Source of the DNA: Symploca sp. SIO2E9
GTDB taxonomy: Bacteria; Cyanobacteriota; Cyanobacteriia; Cyanobacteriales; Coleofasciculaceae
Reading direction: 5' to 3'
DNA: 64,000 bases
Assembly: GCA_010692645.1 (NCBI GenBank)
Contig: JAAHGS010000001.1
Location: 62,001-126,000 of the forward strand
Shown: positions 58,994-64,000 of the stretch, in pieces
Position numbering within the stretch: the stretch's first letter is position 1
Layout: every line of letters starts with the position of its first letter
Position numbers and translations under genes: made by a program
The notes under the pieces: generated by a model
Told to the model about the DNA's origin: nothing
The model's input: the letters and a program-made list of their open reading frames with translations, nothing else
Database searches by the model: none

Positions 58994-59512
58994 TTATACT
59001 TTTGCTTCCATAGACTTAAGATATTCAGTATTGACACCAGACTCCCGCGTTAGAGCTATCTTACCAGTTCGAGCTATTTCGTTGATGCCAAATTTACTCA
59101 GTACCTGGATAATCGCTACTAATTTACCTGGATCTCCCACTATTTCTAGAGTTAGGGATTCTTCGGCAATGTCTACCACCCGCGCACGAAACACTTGAGC
59201 CAATTCAATAATTTCAGAGCGCATTGAACTAGTAGCATTGACCTTAATCAGCATTAATTCTCGCTCTACACAAGGTGTTGTGGTAATGTCTTGCACTTTC
59301 AGGACATTGACTAACTTGTATAGCTGTTTGGTCAGCTGCTCAATGGAACGCTCATCTCCAGGCACTACCATAGTAATGCGGGAGATGCCAAATTGTTCAG
59401 CAGAACCAACTGCGAGACTTTCGATATTGAAGCCTCGACGAGCAAATAAACCGGCAATTCTAGTCAGCACACCGGCTTCATCTTCAACCAGAACCGAAAG
59501 AGTATGTTTCAT
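58994..59512 (-). CDS. ilvN: Acetolactate synthase small (regulatory) subunit
   Basis: [50 protein letters not shown]. Confidence 0.96.
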   Translation of the reverse strand: MKHTLSVLVEDEAGVLTRIAGLFARRGFNIESLAVGSAEQFGISRITMVVPGDERSIEQLTKQLYKLVNVLKVQDITTTPCVERELMLIKVNATSSMRSEIIELAQVFRARVVDIAEESLTLEIVGDPGKLVAIIQVLSKFGINEIARTGKIALTRESGVNTEYLKSMEAKV

Positions 59513-59778
59513 CAGTTATATGGGGACAGGAACAGCACGCCGCATAGGCAAGATCCCAACAGTATTTTTATTTTTGATTAAGCTCTGATTGTATCAAAAA
59601 TTTCGCTGTCGTGTCGGCATTTTGGCAAGTACTGAGCAATTTAAGAGGGAGCAGGGAACTTCAGTTCCTTTCGTTGAGTAAATGAGCTATATTTAGGGCA
59701 TGTCCAAATCAAGTTTCAAACAATCTACACCTGCTAGCTGAAATCGCTGCACTGGTAGATTGAAACAACAGGAACAGT

Positions 59779-60681
59779 TTGGCAATCAAGACAAGAAATT
59801 CAATTGATGTTAATTTGACCCAGATTACTGACCTACTGTATTACTGGCTTTCAAGACATCTTACCTGTGAAGGTCTCACCTGGCTCGATGAGAAGTGCTC
59901 TCTGATTGCTGGAGGTGTCACCACACGAGCGCTCTTCGCTGCTTTCAGTGCTGTGCCTCGCTATACGGGAAAAAAACACCTTGAGCTAACTTCAGAAGAC
60001 TTGCAAGCTGCTGAGGTCGTTACTGGTTGGTCTCCTGGTCATTGGAGTGCTGATCAGGCTGCTCGCACACTACTAATACTTGCTCTGCCGCAGGATGATG
60101 CTGAGCAATATCTGCAAGCGATCGAACAACTCTTTACCACTGCTGACGTTGGCGAGTTAGTTGCTCTTTATCAGAGTCTACCACTATTACCCTATCGAGA
60201 GCAGCACCTTGCTCGTGCTGCCGAAGGAATTCGTAGTAATATGAGTGTACTCTTCAACGCTGTGGCACTGCGCAATCCTTATCCTGCTGATTATTTCGAC
60301 GAACCAGCCTGGAACCAGATGGTACTTAAGGCAGTTTTTATCGGCTCTCCCCTACATTTGATTTGGGGTCTCGATTATCGGGCTAATTCAGAACTAGCTC
60401 GCATGTTGATAGACTATGCCCACGAACGTTGGGCAGCTAAACGTACTCTCACTCCTGAACTTTGGCGGCTTGTCGGACCATTTGCTGCTCCTAGTATGAT
60501 CGCCGATTTAGAAAAAGTCCTCAATGAACCCGATACAGCCCAACAAGAAGCAGCTGCTTTAGCCTGTTCTCAATCTCCCTCGCCAGAAGTTCAAGCTCTA
60601 CTTGAGTGCCGCCCAGACTTGCAAGCCTTAATTCAAGAGGGTACTCTGACTTGGAACAGCTTCAGCCGTCTGATTAAATAG
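59779..60681 (+). CDS. eboA: EboA-like protein
   Basis: 'LLYYWLSRHLTCEGLTWLDEKCSLIAGG...RALFAAFSAVPRYTGKKHLELTSEDLQAAEVVTGWSPGHWSADQAARTLLILALP' recalls EboA; assigned from memory of the family only. Confidence 0.7.
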   Translation: MAIKTRNSIDVNLTQITDLLYYWLSRHLTCEGLTWLDEKCSLIAGGVTTRALFAAFSAVPRYTGKKHLELTSEDLQAAEVVTGWSPGHWSADQAARTLLILALPQDDAEQYLQAIEQLFTTADVGELVALYQSLPLLPYREQHLARAAEGIRSNMSVLFNAVALRNPYPADYFDEPAWNQMVLKAVFIGSPLHLIWGLDYRANSELARMLIDYAHERWAAKRTLTPELWRLVGPFAAPSMIADLEKVLNEPDTAQQEAAALACSQSPSPEVQALLECRPDLQALIQEGTLTWNSFSRLIK

Positions 60682-60762
60682 CAAAATATAGTATTATTTG
60701 GTCACAAGATTTAGAACAAATCAGACTTTCTCACTGAGTTCTGGTAATTGCTCAACCAGAAG

Positions 60763-60860
60763 TAGGATTTGACACTCCCCGACCTGAAGGTACGGGGATT
60801 CTTGGGCTGATCTTGCCAAACTACTAGCTTCAAAGAACTAGCTTTTGGTCTTACAGAGCA
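60763..60860. mobile_element. Relic of an IS200/IS605-type end
   Basis: 'gatttgacactccccgacctgaaggtacggggattcttggg' has the hairpin/tail form seen at ends of tnpB-type elements; no transposase remains. Confidence 0.45.
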
Positions 60861-60942
60861 TACTTGAGCCTTTCAACTCACTCTGATAGCTTAAATTCCT
60901 GTGTGTCCCACAGTATTGATGTATCGAGATTTATCGAGGGGA

Positions 60943-61110
60943 GACGGGGAGACGGGGAGACGGGGAGACGGGGAGACGCGGAGACGCGGAGATGGGGAGA
61001 CGCGGAGACGGGGAGACGGGGAGACGGGGAGATGGGGAGACGCGGAGACGGGGAGACGGGGAGACGCGGAGATGGGGAGATGGGGAGACGCGGAGATGGG
61101 GAGACGCGGA
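60943..61110. repeat. 21-unit octamer array with three unit variants
   Basis: 21 x 8 bp = 168 bp; units gacgggga (G), gacgcgga (C), gatgggga (T). Confidence 0.95.
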
Positions 61111-61296
61111 GAAATTATTCTTAGCTTATCCTTCTTTTGTCACTCTCCGGTTTTTCCTATTATTAATACTTTATAGCGGGATTTTGAGGAGTTTAATTAA
61201 GTTAAAATCTCAATTACTCATGATTTTATGTGAGTAGATATCTACCCTGCTTATTTTCCTTTCAAGTGACAGGGATTGACGTTAATTATAATCTAA

Positions 61297-61434
61297 TAAG
61301 TACCTGGACAACAATAAAGTTTGCTGGTTGAGGCAGGGTGTGGGGTGTGGGGTGTAGGGTGTAAGGGAACTCCGGGCGATTTCATAATTGTTTACACAGT
61401 TGCTTTTATTTATGTCCGACTACTTAAAATCATA
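61297..61434. repeat. Composite of two dispersed repeats (inverted matches at 13330-13412 and 38111-38164)
   Basis: Direct comparison of the sequences. Confidence 0.85.
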
Positions 61435-61760
61435 ATTTGTGGTTAAAAATTTTACTCATTTTCCACTCTGTGTTTTTCAAAATAGATAAACTAAATTGTA
61501 ATCAAAAGCCAGCTTATATAGCAGTTTTTCTAGTTCCCAAAAATCCTTTGTCGCCAATTTTTATATTCTCACTTGTATAGTCACTATAACCATGAATTAG
61601 AAATACAATGACTATGCAGCCATTAACTTGTATATCTAGTTTCTTAGTCTATCCATAAACATAGCTTACTTTAGTTTTAACAAGTGGGCTGTAACTTGAG
61701 GTGAAGCAGTTGTGTCGCACTTGCTTATTTATGCTAGATATTCTATGGAGCCATTGACCC

Positions 61761-62690
61761 ATGTTACGACGTAATTTTTTGTATGCCTCACTGCTTGCTT
61801 TATCTTTTACAGTTGTTTCATGTACTCAAGGTACTTCTGATAATCAAACAGCTGGTTCATCTAATCCTGATAAACTTGCTTCAGACTCTGGTTCGGAATT
61901 GATTATGGGGCTGATTCCGGCTGAGAATAACGAGGAAATGGTGGAAAAGTTTGAACCTATGCGGGCTTACATGGAAGACAAACTGAATCGTCCCATCAAG
62001 GTTTTTACTGCTACTGACTATGCAGGTGTAATCGAAGCAATGCGGCAAGATAAAGTTGATATTGCTTGGTTTGGTCCTTTATCCTATATATTGGCAGAAC
62101 AGGAAGCTGGAGCAGAAGCATTTGCTACTGGAGTTCGTGAAAAAACTGGTAAATCTACATACAAAAGTATATTAGTTGTTCCAGGAGATTCTTCTGTTAA
62201 ATCGATTCAAGATTTAAAAGGAAAAAATGTAGCATTTGTCGATCCTGCGTCTACTTCAGGTGGATTGGTTCCTTCTTACTTGGTGTTAAAAGCAACGGGT
62301 AAAAAGCCAAAAGATTTCTTTGCCAAGCTTACCTATGCAGGTTCCCATGATGCAGCGGGAATGGCTGTAAAAAATAAAACTGTAGATGCAGCGGGTACTA
62401 ATGATATTACTTATAATAAAATGCTGAACAAGGGATTAATTTCCCAACAGAGTAGTCGTATTTTATTGGAATCAGATCCAATACCAGGTTCACCTTTGGC
62501 TTATCGCCAGGAATTAGATGAACAAACAAAGAATAAAATTCGTGAGATAGTGCTGAATGCTCATGAAGATATTGAGGTGACTGGTTATGGAGAGCTTTTG
62601 AATTATGAATCTGCTACTCCCAAAGACTACGAGGTTGTCCGCGACATGATTAATACTCTGGAAATCGCTCGTGAAGAAATCCTCAAGTAA
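61761..62690 (+). CDS. phnD: Phosphate/phosphite/phosphonate ABC transporter substrate-binding protein
   Basis: Lipoprotein signal 'VVSCTQG'; 'LIMGLIPAENNEEMVEKFEPMRAYMEDKLNRPIKVFTATDYAGVIEAMRQDKVDIAWFGPLSYILA'. Confidence 0.92.
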   Translation: MLRRNFLYASLLALSFTVVSCTQGTSDNQTAGSSNPDKLASDSGSELIMGLIPAENNEEMVEKFEPMRAYMEDKLNRPIKVFTATDYAGVIEAMRQDKVDIAWFGPLSYILAEQEAGAEAFATGVREKTGKSTYKSILVVPGDSSVKSIQDLKGKNVAFVDPASTSGGLVPSYLVLKATGKKPKDFFAKLTYAGSHDAAGMAVKNKTVDAAGTNDITYNKMLNKGLISQQSSRILLESDPIPGSPLAYRQELDEQTKNKIREIVLNAHEDIEVTGYGELLNYESATPKDYEVVRDMINTLEIAREEILK

Positions 62691-62840
62691 TGGAGGAATA
62701 ATTAATTACTCTACTCTAGTACAGCACGACGTAAATAAAGCAACCATTATAAATCTGTAAAAAGCTTTAATAATAGGCTGCTGCGCCTTCTGCCTTGGAG
62801 CCTCCTTACTTCTGGCTTAACGTACTAGGTACTTAATTAT

Positions 62841-63617
62841 ATGTATGTAATTCAAATTAATCGAGCCGCTAAGACCTATGACAATGGAACAATAGCAATT
62901 CACCCCACCAGTCTCAACTTTGAGCCAGGAACATTTAATGCTATTCTCGGACCTAGTGGTGCAGGCAAGTCAACTTTGTTACGAATGATAAATGGCTTGG
63001 AGACACCAACTACAGGTGAGATCCTTATTCAAGGACAAACTTTAACAGCTAAAAATCTGCGTCAAATTCGATCGCGCACGGCAATGGTATTCCAACAGTT
63101 TAATCTGGTGGGTCGTTTGAATGTAATGAGTAATGTCTTAACTGGGCGTTTGTATTACAGTCCTTGGTGGAGCAGTATCTTATATCTGTTTGGTCAAAGA
63201 GATTGGAAAATTGCTCAGTGGGCGCTTAATAGAGTCGGTTTAACAGAAAAAGCTTGGGAACGGGTAGACCGACTTTCAGGAGGGCAACAACAACGGGTGG
63301 GTGTAGCCAGGGCTTTGGCACAGCGTCCAGAAGTAATTTTGGCTGATGAACCGGTTGCTAGTCTCGATCCGGTGGCAAGTGAAGGGATTATGGAATTACT
63401 CAGGGAAATTTGCCGCCAAGATGGGATTACCATTGTGGCAAATCTCCACCAAGTATCCTTGGCTATGCGCTACGCAGACCGCGTTATTGGGTTGAATCAA
63501 GGACATGTGGTATTTGATGATTCCCCACAAGCCTTGGTTAACGACACTTTAGGCACAATTTATCAGAGGGAGGATGGCAGTGTAGATGACAGCTTGGAAA
63601 TGGCGGTTACCGACTAA
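62841..63617 (+). CDS. phnC: Phosphonate ABC transporter ATP-binding protein
   Basis: Walker A 'ILGPSGAGKSTLLRMING', signature '[34 protein letters not shown]'. Confidence 0.93.
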   Translation: MYVIQINRAAKTYDNGTIAIHPTSLNFEPGTFNAILGPSGAGKSTLLRMINGLETPTTGEILIQGQTLTAKNLRQIRSRTAMVFQQFNLVGRLNVMSNVLTGRLYYSPWWSSILYLFGQRDWKIAQWALNRVGLTEKAWERVDRLSGGQQQRVGVARALAQRPEVILADEPVASLDPVASEGIMELLREICRQDGITIVANLHQVSLAMRYADRVIGLNQGHVVFDDSPQALVNDTLGTIYQREDGSVDDSLEMAVTD

Positions 63618-64000
63618 ACATGGATTTGTACCCTTATGGTGGGGATTGGGATTTATCTTGCTGCTAGGGGCATTAGCATCGACAGCTGTACTGGTAGAAC
63701 TCGATGTATTGCGATTGCTAAAGTCAAGCGGTAATTTATGGCAATTTTTAGGTCAATTGCTGACTGTCCCAGATTGGGCTTATATACCTAAATTATTGCT
63801 GAAGATGCTAGAAACCATCGAAATGGGGATTGTCTCTACAGCGATCGCTCTTTTGTTGAGTTTGCCTTTGGGAGTACTTGCAGCCCGAAATACCTCACCA
63901 CACCCAGTTTTATATCACTGCATTCGCAATCTTCTCAATTTGATGCGTGCCTTACCGGAGTTAGTTTGGGCATTGGTATTTGTTTCGGCTGTGGGCTTGG
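63586..64000 (+). CDS. phnE: Phosphonate ABC transporter permease, 3' end outside the window
   Basis: Overlaps the phnC end; MTAWKWRLPTKHGFVPLWWGLGFILLLGALAS...LLKMLETIEMGIVSTAIALLLSLPLGVLAARNTSPHPVLYHCIRNLLNLMRALPELVWALVFV. Confidence 0.9.
   Translation, partial: MTAWKWRLPTKHGFVPLWWGLGFILLLGALASTAVLVELDVLRLLKSSGNLWQFLGQLLTVPDWAYIPKLLLKMLETIEMGIVSTAIALLLSLPLGVLAARNTSPHPVLYHCIRNLLNLMRALPELVWALVFVSAVGL

Noticed and set aside
60864-61237. Three overlapping ORFs (86, 91 and 81 aa) rich in GDGETGRRGD in all three plus frames
   Set aside because: They are translations of the 8-bp array, which has no in-frame stops; not credible proteins.

Overview
Cyanobacterial chromosome window. HIP1 sites (GCGATCGC), short tandem heptamer/octamer arrays and beta-carboxysome genes all point that way. 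The main content, left to right: (1) a 5'-truncated NACHT-type NTPase/TPR gene with eight exact-period 240-bp TPR modules, whose 3' end is split by an IS200/IS605-type tnpA/tnpB element; (2) a MACPF (perforin-like)/beta-propeller protein lying between a complete dynamin/Era-like GTPase gene and a duplicated relic of that GTPase's 3' end; (3) ordinary cyanobacterial genes: ABC exporter, DUF21/CBS protein, Ser/Thr kinase-WD40, carotenoid isomerase-like oxidoreductase, and a histidine kinase with two tandem HisKA domains; (4) an orthocaspase plus SUMF1/FGE-like gene that look like one fusion gene split by a 28-bp palindromic insertion at a HIP1 site; (5) a carbon-concentrating-mechanism supercluster: LysR regulator, ccmO, bicA-like SulP, ccmN-M-L-K-K, ndhF-ndhD-cup; (6) a decayed molybdate transporter (modA plus a modC tail); (7) a type I restriction-modification locus (hsdM/S/R) with decayed toxin-antitoxin cassettes between its genes, where antitoxins are open and toxins are broken; (8) trhO, an O-methyltransferase, ilvN, an eboA-like gene and the start of a phnD-phnC-phnE operon at the right edge. 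The window is also rich in small repeats: octamer arrays with variant units, TIR-bounded mini-elements, a perfect 52-bp palindrome and dispersed inverted repeats. All calls come from reading the sequence and the supplied ORF translations. No database search was run.
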